From positions 78,554,867 through 78,618,866 of the forward strand of contig NC_079136.1 of assembly GCF_945859705.1 (NCBI RefSeq): a DNA stretch of 64,000 bases, in the 5' to 3' direction. This stretch comes from Episyrphus balteatus. Its lineage: Eukaryota > Arthropoda > Insecta > Diptera > Syrphidae. Made by a program: the position numbers and the translations under genes. Below, one piece after another: positions 26,401 through 36,461 of this stretch. Every line of letters begins with the position of its first letter. The first letter of the stretch is position 1. The notes below the pieces were generated by a model. That model saw only the letters and a program-made list of their open reading frames with translations, was not told the origin of the DNA and did not search any database.

Positions 26401-26464
26401 TACCTCTTTTTCTGGTCTTGATGCGCTGACCTGATAGTACTGGTCGTTCTATTTTTTGACTCAT
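17461..26464 (-). CDS. kra: Krasavietz / BZW, eIF5-mimic translational regulator
   Basis: Binds eIF2 and eIF3 through a C-terminal W2 (HEAT-type) domain and competes with eIF5 to restrain initiation; the fly orthologue acts in axon guidance and memory. Nine coding exons were read on the minus strand: 26404-26464 (ATG), 26158-26334, 25994-26094, 25127-25265, 24688-24853, 22555-22690, 20705-20812, 20300-20642 and 17461-17528 (TAA). They total 1299 nt (432 aa), every junction in frame with GT-AG. The N-terminus is MSQKIERPVLSGQRIKTRKR. The middle contains the eIF2-beta/eIF5-like region (GFRDAVIAGLDKTEGDLEQI, NKLDYRRYGEVLFDILIAGG). The W2 domain lies near residues 240-410 (NMNFMKAFQKIILLFYKTE, GKMHFLEQMKKLVEWLQDAE) and is followed by an acidic tail ending EDNANK. 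The last three introns are inflated by repeats. An AG acceptor just upstream of ATG implies a separate 5' UTR exon. Confidence 0.97.
17997..19447. mobile_element. MITE with AACCGTGTTTT-type ends, interrupted by a second element
   Basis: The left end (about 17997: CCGTATTTTTTTGGCAACTC AGTACTTAGCTCAG) and the right end (TGAGTACCACAAAAACACGG CTTA, ending about 19447) match the uninterrupted copy at 60281-60500. The copy here is split by the insertion 18067-19363. Removing that insertion brings CCTTCAACCCTTATTAATA next to AATAATCGTTTGTTG, colinear with the 60-kb copy. Confidence 0.75.
18067..19363. mobile_element. Fold-back transposon with ~480-bp inverted arms (ACACTGTGA ends)
   Basis: Arms 18067-18545 and about 18885-19363 are inverted copies of each other at high identity. 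Shared blocks include GGTGGCAACCGTTTTGAAAG and ATATTTTAAATTATTTACATAG. The termini are ACACTGTG...CACAGTGT. Flanks are TATTAATA (18059-18066) and AATTAATA (19364-19371), a 7/8 match to an 8-bp duplication, which is hAT-like. The ~340-bp centre includes a fragment (GGATTCGAGTTCAGCACCCC) of the 22721-type element. No transposase is visible. It lies in the last kra intron. Confidence 0.85.
19716..19999. repeat. Tandem duplication, 141-bp unit, two copies
   Basis: Two near-identical adjacent units begin CCTTAAATATAATTTTAATC at 19716 and 19857. Each ends with CAGGCCTATTCTAAACGAAA. They differ at only a few bases, so the duplication is recent. They lie in the last kra intron. Confidence 0.9.
20994..22120. 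repeat. Three dispersed copies of a ~140-bp unit
   Basis: The block TGTGCACAAACATAAGTCAT CTGG ... AAACATCCCACTTTTAGCTCC recurs at about 20994, 21545 and 21977 in the same orientation. Spacing is unequal (about 550 and 430). All copies are in one kra intron. No open reading frame or inverted ends were found. Confidence 0.85.
22721..23371. mobile_element. Fold-back element, CACTGGTT ends, TTA flanks
   Basis: The ends CACTGGTT...AACCAGTG lie inside TTA flanks (22718-22720, 23372-23374). The arms pair for about 250 bp: TTGTTGCCGGAACAAAAATA with its complement near 23345, and GGTTTTTATAAGAACTATTT with its complement near 23150. Fragments of the same family are at about 16170 and 18765. It lies in the kra intron between exons 24688-24853 and 22555-22690. 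Confidence 0.8.
23565..24400. repeat. Three direct copies of a ~145-bp unit
   Basis: The unit runs from AAGTATTTAATTAAACACAA through TTGATTTCATCCTGAAACTC and recurs at about 23565, 23936 and 24256. Copies are nearly identical, while the ~180-220-bp separators are only partly alike. The unit contains a short AATGAAAACATTTCATTTGC hairpin. It lies in a kra intron and is non-coding. Confidence 0.85.
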
Positions 26465-28227
26465 ACAACAAATTGCTGAAAAGAATAAAAAGAAATAAAT
26501 TGAAATATGTATTGTATTCTAATATGTTACTGTTGTTTATTCAAAATTAATTTATTTCTAAATAAACATCGCAATCGAAATCTTATGCTAACATTTAAAA
26601 ATTTCTTAATTTTTTATATATGAATTAGATTAATAGGTATGTAGGTATATTGACTTTCTAGCGAAAAGAAAGTAAAAATTAAATCAATTGATTGCTTATG
26701 TTTGAGTGCCATATTTTGGAATAATTAATTATTTTAATTAATTTTGTTTGCCATATTAGCGCAACACATTGCTATTCTATAGAATTTTTTTGAGAGCAAC
26801 AAAGTTACGTCAGTCATGTAGTAAAGTGCGAATTTCGAAAGCGTACAGTTAAAATTTTTTTTAGACAAAGATTTCATTTTTTGTCTAACCTAAGAACTGC
26901 GGCGATTAAAGGTTCGGAAATTGAACTTTTAATGACTTACGAAATAAAACTTTATTTGTATACAAGTAAAGAAGAAGAAACTTATTGGGACATATTCAGT
27001 CGTTTTTAGACCCAAGTTTATCTTAGACTGGGGTTTATCCAATGTTATTATTATGGTAGGTCTCAAGGGCTCATGATAAAGTTGATCTTCTAGAAGTTTC
27101 ACGAAAAACTAATAAAACGTAGCCAAACTATTCCCTGATAAAGAGGGTAACGGAGAAGACGCGTACTCGTCTTCGAGTACGTAAATTTCGGATTGGTTCT
27201 GTTTTAAAGTATTTTTTTCTAGGGAAAATTCATCAATTTTTTTGTACAGGAGGGAAAATAGGTACTTCTTTGTTATATTCAATTTTCTTGAAGATTTTGA
27301 GAAAATTTACCATTGAAACCAATAACCGGAGTTTTCTTTTCCCGAGTGTAATTAAATTTATAAATTAAAATTTGAAAAAAAAAAAATGGGTGGCTCAAAA
27401 CCGTTTAGGACCATCTTTTTGTTCACTATTGCTCAACTTCAAGTAAACTCTTAAGTTAAACTCGAAATTTGACTTCAACTCAACTTAAAACAAAAGTTGA
27501 GAATTGTTTTTTTGTTCATAAGGAAGAAAAATAATAAATATTATTTTTATTTTGTTCAATTTTTTTCTTCTCGAGTAATGCTTCAACTTTGAGAGCCTCA
27601 AATTATGTCCAACTTCGGGCGAAAAAAATTTCCCTTTTTGGCAAACATACCGTAATAATTATTTAAATAAAGAATTAAGAACCCATTTGACATGCTGTAG
27701 AAAAAAATTTTAAAAAAGAAGTTTGAAAGTAGTATATCTCACTTCAGATACAAAGTTTTCGGACAAAAATATGGATGGTGGGTGGTAAAATGCAAAAAAA
27801 AAAACCATTCACGACAAAATTTTCAGACGCGGTACCAGTTCTGACTTAAAAGAGCTAAAATAACTGTTTTTGATTGTTGTAACAGTAAAAAGAGTGTAAA
27901 CAGTTCCATTGCCATCACTAATCCAAAAACAGAAATGTATAGGTAAAATTAGATTTTTTGACATCCAGTAGGTATCACATTAAAAGTTAAACGGTGTTTT
28001 TTGTTATTTTTGAAAGAAAAACATTTAATTTTAATGTTCCTGATGATTTATACTATCACTTTAACGTTTTGCGAAAGGAAGAACCATTTTGATCCCTATT
28101 TCATAGTTAAAAAAACGAAGAAAGTATGATACTTTGAATTCAAACGTGAAACATGGAAATATTTATTAGTAAATGAATATTAAAGCAATTGGAAAACATG
28201 GTATAAAAAGAGAAGGTATGATCATTA

Positions 28228-28666
28228 TGTCGTTTTCCAAAATTATGGGAGTGAATCACTCCTTTTTCGTGCAATTTTGGAATTTGTTCACGAAGAATTT
28301 GACAAGTGGAGTGATTTGACGTTTGCTTTGCATGTGTTTGTAATACGAAATAATGAATAAAATAATAACACAATCTTTTAAATTCACTTTTAGTGATTTT
28401 TTACAATACTTTATTGATTTTTTTTTTGTAAATAAGTATAATTTCCCTCAAAAAAAAAGTTAAAACAACCACCCAACAATTTGACAGGCAGTCCATGAAG
28501 TCAAATGTAGAAGTATTGGTAATCACTCCGTCACTCCTTCAAAATTTTGGGAGTGAAGAATTCACTCCAAAAATTCACTCCTCTTTCAATTTTGGAATTT
28601 GAAATCACTCCTTTCGGAGTGATTATATAGCTAGGAGTGTCACTCCTTGAATTTTGGAAAACGACA
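28228..28666 (+). mobile_element. MITE, TGTCGTTTTCCAAAAT ends, TTA duplication (copy 1)
   Basis: TGTCGTTTTCCAAAAT at the left pairs with ATTTTGGAAAACGACA at the right. Flanks are TTA (28225-28227, 28667-28669), which suggests PIF/Harbinger. One end is packed with repeated GGAGTGA/TCACTCC pentamer-like blocks in both orientations. It is in inverted orientation to copy 2, 46 bp away. Confidence 0.85.
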
Positions 28667-28712
28667 TTAGAAAAAACTCAGTCCGAGAACCGTCAAAACT
28701 TATGGCTACTTA

Positions 28713-29147
28713 TGTCGTTTTCCAAAATGGAAAGGAGTGACACTCCTAGCTATATAATCACTCCAAAAGGAGTGATTTCAAATTCCAAAATTGAAAAAGG
28801 AGTGAATTTTTGGAGTGAATTCTTCACTCCCAAAATTTTGAAGGAGTGACGGTGTGATTACCAATACTTCTACATTTGACTTCATGGACTGCTTGTCAAA
28901 TTGTTGGGTGGTTGTTTTAACTTTTTTTTTGTGAAGGAAATTATATTTATTTACAAAAAAAAATAGTATTGTAAAAAATCACTAAAAGTGAATTTAAAAG
29001 ATTGTGTTATTATTTTATTCATTATTTCGTATTACAAACACATGCAAAACAAACGTCAAATCACTCCACTTGTCAAATTCTTCGTGAACAAATTCCAAAA
29101 TTGCACGAAAAAGGAGTGATTCACTCCCAAAATTTTGGAAAACGACA
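28713..29147 (-). mobile_element. MITE, TGTCGTTTTCCAAAAT ends, TTA duplication (copy 2, inverted)
   Basis: This is a near-identical reverse-complement copy of 28228-28666 with its own TTA flanks (28710-28712, 29148-29150). Separate target duplications show two independent insertions, not one inverted duplication. Together the pair could form a ~430-bp hairpin in RNA. Confidence 0.85.
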
Positions 29148-31664
29148 TTAAGATTTTGACAGCCCAGCCCATTGAAATTGTTGTTGTAAACAAATTTGTC
29201 TTGGAAATTGTTGTTGCTTTTGACTTTGCCAAATGCCAAACGTCAAAACCTTACTACCCCATTTTGTAAGATGGCGGCTCTAATGATCATACCTTGTCTT
29301 TTTATACCATGATTTGAAAAGATCTTAAGCTCATTTTCATTGCATAGCACTAATTGGGAGGACATAGAAAATTAGGAAGTATGTTCTTCAATATGTGTAT
29401 GCAATAATAAACAGACCTGAACCTTGTTGAGAATGTTTAGAAAAGACTAGCCCGAGCCTGTGAATTGTACTTAGTAGGTACCTATGGATTTTGTCCTTTT
29501 CGTTTCCAGTAAATTGTAGTTGGGATAAATATCTTGGAACAATTTGAAATCATGGAACAAAAAGACCTTTAAGTTCAGATTGGCTTTCGAGCGTTTTCGT
29601 GTAAAACACGGCTTTTGTTAAGAGAAATAGATATCTTTAAAAAAATGTTATCCTGTTATTGCAATACGCCATTTATTTTTAAAGTACTCAAAAGAAAAAA
29701 AAATAGGCTTAATCGACAACAGGTCATACACAATAAAATATGTAGGTATAATCCTAAATCCATATATAAAAAAAAAACAATTTCAATCGACATCAAACTA
29801 GATTTTATATGGTAAAACAAAATGATTTTATATTGCCACGTTTCTCATTTCCAATTTCTATTTTGGAAATACCAAAATGGACGATAAAATTTGAAAGAAG
29901 CGCAAACAAGTAACCTCAATTTAATTTAACTTTGCATGTGGTTCCGCCATGGTTACTCTTTCAACTCAACTTAAACCCCCCTTGGCCCATAATTTCGAAT
30001 GAAACAAAAAATAAAATTTTAATAAATTAAAGAGAATCTCTTTTGAAATAATTAAATAAAGAAATTGTTGCAATGAATCATCCATCCAAACGAGAATGTT
30101 AATACAAAAAAAAAAACATGTCGCACTTACTTTTTATCTTTCTTTGTAATAAACTTTTGTCACCGATTTCTCCTTGGCGGATATAACAATGAAATTTCCA
30201 AAGGTTTCACCTGACTAAAATCCTTGATTTTATTATAATGATGAAGCAACAATTTTTATTAGAAACTGTTACACAAAAAGATTTAAATAGAAGGAACTAG
30301 CTTTTAAGTATTTTCTAGTTTTTCCAAGTGCAAGTAACCTTAATTAATATCACAAGTTTGTAAATTTAAAGCAATAAAATGCAACAAATCGTTTTTATTT
30401 AATAATTTAATATAATTGATCACAAATTTTAAACGAAATAAAAAGAAAAAAAACGTGTGCTTTTTAGCACAACGAGAAGAGAACCAAGAAACTTGAATAG
30501 CACATATAAATTTGAAGAACAAATGACGTGACTCTTGAGTGTATTCAGGAAATCTAGCAAAGCTATCGATACCGAGATAGCCTGGTGAAAGAACAAAGAA
30601 AGAAAAAGAAACTTTACAAGTCGTAATTGGCTTTGTGTGCGAGTGAAAGAGATATCAAGTTCTTTTCTTTTTTTTTTTCTTTGCATATTTATACAAAATG
30701 TCTGCCATCGAAAAGAAAGTTTTAAATTTACATTTTTATCCTAATTTGCTTATTTTTTGGTATTTATCATAATAAATTATTTTTAGATTTGATAAATAAA
30801 TTGTATTAAGCAAATTATTAATTATTATTATTGTTGGAAAGTATTTCTTCTGTATAATTGAGTACAGAAAAAAAATGTGACAAAGCCATGTGAAATAGCG
30901 GCCATTTTCTTTTGTTAAGAAAAAAATGATGGAACATAATTTCAAGACAATGAAATTCACTTTTTAACATTATAAAATATACATAAAATATAAATAAATA
31001 GATATTTTGATAATTATAATTAATAAAAATACTTACAATTAAAACAAAAAAATAGTAGCTTAACCCCAAAATTTAGTAAAAACTTCTAGCACGGACTTGC
31101 ACACCACGTAGAAGTAGAACGGGAAATGTAATGTTAATTCATTTTTCTTTTCGTTGGGTTGGGAACGAGAAAAAAAGCTGCAACTGGAATTTTTTTTCTA
31201 GCAGTTATTTCGAGACTCGTGCCGGAATGTAATGGAATTGGTGAACGATACTAAAGGTACGTTTACACTGGTATGTTTGTTAAAACCTGTCAAATTGCAA
31301 CAGCCACTTTTTGAAAAACGTGGGAAATTTACAAAAATAAAAACTTTTTTATTCTTTCTAGAGCCATTCCTTTTTGAAGAAACTAAAAAAAAAATTGCAT
31401 CATTGTTCTAAATTATTCTGTCAGAAAAACTGTCACAAAATGAGTTTGAAAAAAAAACTATAGTTGTGCCTTTAGGCCGTGGCTACACAGTGTTGTGGCC
31501 AATCGCGTTCCAATTTACATTTTCTGGGAACAAACGTCAAAAAGAGGAAAATCCTCATCCCTCTTGCCATCAACCTGACTGGGTTAGGTAATTGAAAAAT
31601 CAACGTTTAGCCAGGCACTAATTTCGATGAGTTTCTTGTCATTTTCATCTTGGAGAATATAATA

Positions 31665-32898
31665 GGTGTGTTTTTTTGTTTATCTATATAGATTTTGTGC
31701 AAAAAAACGACATCGGGATTTTTGAAATCCATGCAAACATTTGGCACCACTGTACATATACTTTGGCAGCTGTCTGTCAAAAATGTTGCTTTTGTTTAAA
31801 ATGTAGCTAAGAATATACAAATAATTTTTTGGTTTTTTGTAAAAAAAAAATTTCTGAATCCAACATGGATGCAATGGCCATATCATTGACCTACTATATA
31901 TGGACTGCTAGTCGTTTGACTTTTCCATACAAAAATTGAAAAAAAATGATTCCACATCTTTCTAGCTCTACTAGCGGTATAACCTTAGACGGCGAAAAGA
32001 GGAAACTTTTAGTGAATGACATCTGTCGTTAAAAGGTAGTGCTTTCTCTGTTTTTCTATACTTGTTCCTTTCGCACTTCGTCAAAAATGTTGCACTTATT
32101 CTCCGCTTTTTTTTAGGGCGCTAGTATCGCGAAGAAACAAGTGGAACCAACCTGAATATGCTTATAGCAGTCCATATATATTAAGTCAATGGGCCATATG
32201 AATGGTTTTGGTTTTTTGTGAAAAAAATTTTTTAATACATCATGGATGTAATGGCCATACCACAACGGAGTTAAAAAAAAAACATGAGCACTGCACATTT
32301 TTGACAGACAGCTGCCAAAGTGTATGTACAGTGGTGCCAAACATTTGGACGGATTTCAAAAATCCCGATGTCGTTTTTTTGCACAAAAGCCTAGTACGCA
32401 GATCGCGCTAAAATTTATCTTTCATACAAATTTCCTCCAAAGATAAATTTTAGCGAGGATTTTTATCCAGGTAGTACGCAGTTCACGCGCTAAATTCGAA
32501 TTCTCATCTACTACTTTTGCAAAAAGTCTCCACTCAATTTAGCTCGCGAAATAATGCTCAGCGCATTTTTTCACAGATAAATTTTGACATTTTTGTGGTT
32601 GTTGTTGTTGCTGCAAGGAATAAGAGGCAAAAAAAACCTTGGAATATATAAAAGAAGAGGAATAAAACAAAATGAGAGTGTAAAAAAGGTATTCTGCAGG
32701 TAAAAAAAATATGTAATGTAATATTGAATGTAAGCTGGTATAAGTAAATGAAACTGTGATTCAGCCGTTATTTTTAAATTTAAATTTATCTTGGCTTTTA
32801 GCGAACGCGTGTAGAGATAAAAATTGTCGAGATAAAATTTAGTTTAGCGCGATCTGCGTACTGGGCTAAAATCTATATAGATAAACAAAAAACACACC
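31665..32898. mobile_element. Inverted-repeat element, GGTGTGTTTTTTTG ends, TAATA duplication
   Basis: The left arm begins GGTGTGTTTTTTTGTTTATC. The right arm ends with the complement, interrupted by the inner element 32389-32867. The arms run over 120 bp and include TTTGGCACCACTGTACATAT / its complement near 32320. Flanks are TAATA on both sides (31660-31664, 32899-32903). It is non-coding. Confidence 0.85.
32389..32867. mobile_element. Nested MITE, GCCTAGTACGCAGATCGCGC ends, AAAA duplication
   Basis: The element begins GCCTAGTACGCAGATCGCGC and ends GCGCGATCTGCGTACTGGGC T. It is inserted in the right arm of 31665-32898. Comparison with the uninterrupted left arm (GCACAAAATC in complement) shows the empty site and an AAAA duplication. 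Terminal fragments of the same family lie near 12186, 50002-50055 and 55960. Confidence 0.9.
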
Positions 32899-33252
32899 TA
32901 ATATCGAAAGCTTGTGCAGTTAAAAAAGTGAAGCTTTTATAGGGGGCTCTAGTTTTCGGTAGCTTCGCTAATTTCTATGAGCTCTACCAAAGCCAACGCA
33001 AGTGTTTGTTTGTTTGTGGCCTTTGGCACTTTTGCAAAAGTGACCAATGTAGTTAAGGCTTAACATCGACCCATAAAAAGAACGCACTTGTTTTTTATTT
33101 TGATGGCAGCCCTACAAAACGTCAGAATTTTTGTAAATGCAAGTAAAGTACCTTGTCAAACTTCTAGACACTTTTTTTGTTTAAACAAATTTGTATTGTT
33201 TATTGTATTGTACAATTTGTTCAACTTACAAGTTTGTAAAATTTACAAGCAA

Positions 33253-34002
33253 ATGCTTGAAGTTTGTGTAGATTCTATAGCCTCAGCAATAGCTGCTGCT
33301 GAAGGTGGAGCCTCTCGTCTAGAACTATGCTCAGCATTAAGCGAAGGAGGCCTCACACCAACAGTGGGCACTTTAAAAGCTTTAAAGTCTCTCCCAATAA
33401 ACATTCCAATATTTTGTATGCTCCGTCCTCGAAGAGGCAATGATTTCATGTATTCCAATGCAGAAATGGATGCTCTTCTGTATGATGTGGCTCTATTCAA
33501 GTCTCATGGCTGTGATGGTTTTGTCTTCGGTGCACTAGATGAACGCAGATGCATTTCTGAGTGGCAATGTAAGCAGGTTGTGCAGATGGCCGGAAAACTG
33601 CCGGTCACTTTTCATAGGGCTTTTGATCTTACTGCGCCTTGTCAAATGCATGAAACTGTTAATCAAATCAAAAATCTGGGTTTCACAAGAATACTTACGA
33701 GTGGGTTTAAACATTCATGTGTTCAGGGAATCTATAACATACGTGACCTCGTAAATCAACATGACGATATTATTATAATGCCTGGAGCTGGAATATCGTC
33801 AAATAATCTAAATGAGGTCCTCGTTGAAACTAAATGCAAAGAATTTCATGCTTCTGCTAGGAAAAAAGTCGATCCACCAATTATAACTACAACAAATATA
33901 TCGATGGGTGGTGGAGAAGCTGATTTAGAACCATTGTTTGTAACAGATGAAGAGATGGTCAGAGAATTAGTTGCCATTGCAAAACACAATAAAATTGTTT
34001 GA
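33253..34002 (+). CDS. CutC: CutC-family copper homeostasis protein
   Basis: Predicted TIM-barrel protein of the CutC family, implicated in copper tolerance in bacteria and cytosolic copper handling in animals; the biochemical activity is not settled. A single exon of 249 aa from the Met at 33253. It starts MLEVCVDSIASAIAAAEGGA, the canonical CutC opening (ExCxD...A..A...GA.RiELC), followed by SRLELCSALSEGGLTPTVG. Then come FCMLRPRRGNDFMYSNAEM, GCDGFVFGALDE, LPVTFHRAFDLT, ILTSGF and IIIMPGAGISSNN, all family signatures, and EFHASARKK near the C-terminus. The family length (about 250 aa) supports this start. The frame is also open upstream to a Met at 33088, adding a hydrophobic, unconserved 55 residues that is more likely 5' UTR. 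An AATAAA lies a few bases after the stop (34006). Confidence 0.95.
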   Translation: MLEVCVDSIASAIAAAEGGASRLELCSALSEGGLTPTVGTLKALKSLPINIPIFCMLRPRRGNDFMYSNAEMDALLYDVALFKSHGCDGFVFGALDERRCISEWQCKQVVQMAGKLPVTFHRAFDLTAPCQMHETVNQIKNLGFTRILTSGFKHSCVQGIYNIRDLVNQHDDIIIMPGAGISSNNLNEVLVETKCKEFHASARKKVDPPIITTTNISMGGGEADLEPLFVTDEEMVRELVAIAKHNKIV

Positions 34003-35571
34003 ACAAAATAAATTTAAATAATCTAAGGACAACAACTATTAATTGAGTGAAAGTTTTATTATTAATATTATGCTCTTTTTCTCGCATTATTTAATGTAAA
34101 ATTTTTAAAACCTTAACGAATAGGAATAAAATGCTATCTTAATTAAAATAAAAAAAGATCTTTTTAAATGTTTTGAATTTGATTAGGTACCAAACCAAAC
34201 GAAGAAGGTACATATTTATGCCATTTGATTTCTTGTATAAAAAAGAATTAAAAAAAAGAAAATTAACGATTAAAAAAGAAATTTCAATTTTCAAAAATTT
34301 GATTTTTCAAAGGCATAGGTTTTTTTGGGCTCTAGTATCTACTGCTAAGTAGGTACTTCTGATTGAATTCAACTCCTTTCCTGCTATAGAAAAAAATTCT
34401 TTAGGCGCATTCAGAAGTACTTTAAACTACTTTGCAGGAGATACTGAACCCAAAGAAACTTAATTAATAACAAAGAATTGAATTTCTCATAAAATATAAA
34501 AATATGGGCAGGTATTTCTTGCAAACTTTGAAACATTCAGGGGTGACATTCTATATCACATAAGCTTCAGGGCATGAAGCAAATCTTTTCGCACACTCGA
34601 AAACGTTTGGGCGCTTATGCGAAACAGAATGTCACCCCAGCACTAATTAAAAACCTTAAAACTTTTCGGTTTTTAATCATCATTCAAGAAAATTGAAGAA
34701 AATTAAGAAGTTAAAAAAGTTTTAGCATTGAATATTTGCAAATATAAGTAGACACCCTGCAAAACGGTCAATATTTATAAATTAAATGAAGGTTTAAAAA
34801 AAGAGATGTTAAGGCAGAACCCTTTAGTAAAGTTTATTTTTTTTTCTGCTTCCGTTGGCGCATGAGTAATGTGCGGTGTCACTTTTATTTGAAATTATTC
34901 AGTGGGATAAGGTTCTTAATTAAAAAAAAATGAGTCACTGTGGAGTTTACGTAACATTTTTTTTCTAATCTTTTGAATTGAGTTCATGACAGTCTGTTTA
35001 AAATTTAAGATGTACCTATACCTATGCTGTACAGAGCCAAACTTGAAGCTTGTTTTTATGCACAAACTATACATACATATATGTATATGTACTAATTTGC
35101 ACTTTCTGAAACTTCGTATCAAAAGAGAAAAACGAAAGGTAAATTAAGAGACAGTCATTGTGGGGACCAAATAAAACTTATATTATACATATTTCATATG
35201 AGTTTTAAAAAATTCCAAACCAAAAAATTTATAAACCTATCGTCGGCACAACGAAAAAACCGCGAATCTACATTTTTCGGACTTTTCACTTAAAAGCGTC
35301 ATTTTACTTGATATCGGTCCCTCTATCAACTATGTCAATCCCAATCCTCCATCTGTTGCCTAGAAGCCTAAACTATCAATTTCCGTTGCACGAGTTTCCA
35401 TAAGATTGCATTAGTTCCCTAAACTGTGAAGCAGTTTTTTTCAAAAGTACAATTTTGCAGATTCGTGATTTTGGCTTTGTACCGACGATATAACATACGA
35501 ATTTACGAGTCCTTGATTTGGCCAAAGGTACTTATATAGCAAGTAAAAATAAAATAAAACTTATATAATAC

Positions 35572-35760
35572 TAGCCCTGTTCCTTTGGGAGGTGGCAAAA
35601 TACTACTAGTAGTTTACTAGCGATTTTCAATGGAACGCACTTGGAACGAATTCAATAAAAATCGTATCTACTCGAGAAGAAGAGCATGAGCAGATTATAG
35701 TACTAGATTAACAAAAACATCTACTATTAGTAGACTATCACCTCCAATGGAACAGGGCTA
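35572..35760. mobile_element. Short MITE, TAGCCCTGTTCC ends
   Basis: TAGCCCTGTTCCTTTGGGAG at the left pairs with CTCCAATGGAACAGGGCTA at the right. Arms continue with TACTACTAGTAG-like sequence. About 189 bp, non-coding. Its GTTCCTTTGG and TACT motifs recall the MITE at 46152-46288, so the two may be related. Confidence 0.75.
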
Positions 35761-35947
35761 CTATTTCAAATTTTGACGAACAATTTTTGTAATAAGAATG
35801 CCTTCACTATGTACATAACATACTTAATGTAATAAAATAAAAAAATTAATAGTGAGTTATGGCCAATAAAATCTATAAACAACTATCTATATCTGGTTGC
35901 GAAGAATTTTTATTAAATTGTCGAAATACCATGTCTGTAGGCAATGC

Positions 35948-36461
35948 CCATCGTACACTAAGCGCTCGAAGCACCAATTTTGATTTAAACGCATTCAACT
36001 CTAGTGTACGATGTCCTCAATTATATTCAACGAACGAGTTGGAGCTCCTTGCTCAACGAATTTCTCAACAAGTATATTGGTAGTGTACGAGCTCGAGTTG
36101 CTCGTTGGAAATCGTCAATCAACGCGTTGAGCAACATTTGCACATAAATGTGTTGCACATTGTTGTTTCAACTGGTTGCCCAATTTCATGATTTTTTGTA
36201 AGCATTTGTTGAGGTAAATGCGGAACTATGTGTTGTGCGTTTCGTTGTATACCTACGAAATTTTGGATTTGAGAATACGAAATTTGAGTCGTTGCTCGAG
36301 CTGATCAATTTTTATTGTACTTTTTACATCTATGTAGTTTTGTTGCTCAACGTGAAGAAAGTGAGTTTGTATACTAGTTTACGAGATTATAAAATTGTTT
36401 ATCCAATTTGCGAGTTGAATAAGAAGTTTGTTGAACTAGTTGTGCACGTAGTGTACGACGG
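35948..36461. mobile_element. Possible MITE with CCCRTCGTACACTA ends
   Basis: CCCATCGTACACTA near 35946 is inverted as TAGTGTACGACGGG near 36448. Two further TAGTGTACGA copies occur at about 36001 and 36085. The interior has many GTTGCTCAACG-like motifs. Boundaries and target duplication are unclear. Confidence 0.45.

Larger units (their letters stand above)
28193..29313. mobile_element. Outer MITE (ACATGGTATAAAAAG ends) carrying two nested MITEs
   Basis: The left arm 28193-28227 (ACATGGTATAAAAAGAGAAG GTATGATCAT) is inverted at 29280-29313 (ATGATCATACCTTGTC TTTTTATACCATG). Between them lie two inverted TGTCGTTTTCC elements and about 130 bp of residual outer-element sequence (29151-29279). 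The outer element is non-coding. Confidence 0.75.
26465..33252. promoter_or_regulatory. Divergent kra / CutC upstream interval with candidate kra 5' UTR donors
   Basis: kra reads left and CutC reads right, so both promoters should lie here. On the minus strand the strong donor-like sites GATAAAAA/GTAAGTGC (exon end about 30131) and TTTTAATT/GTAAGTAT (exon end about 31037) could end non-coding first exons spliced to the acceptor before the kra ATG. Neither can be proven from sequence. Outside the MITE complexes at 28193-29313 and 31665-32898 the rest is AT-rich and featureless. Confidence 0.35.

Noticed and set aside
30429..31069. Overlapping minus-strand Phe/Leu-rich frames as membrane proteins
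   Set aside because: They come from T-rich DNA; no start context, no conserved motif; more likely kra 5' UTR or intron.
35859..36083. 74-codon open frame as a host gene
   Set aside because: No family resemblance; it overlaps a probable inverted-repeat element with repeated TAGTGTACGA motifs.
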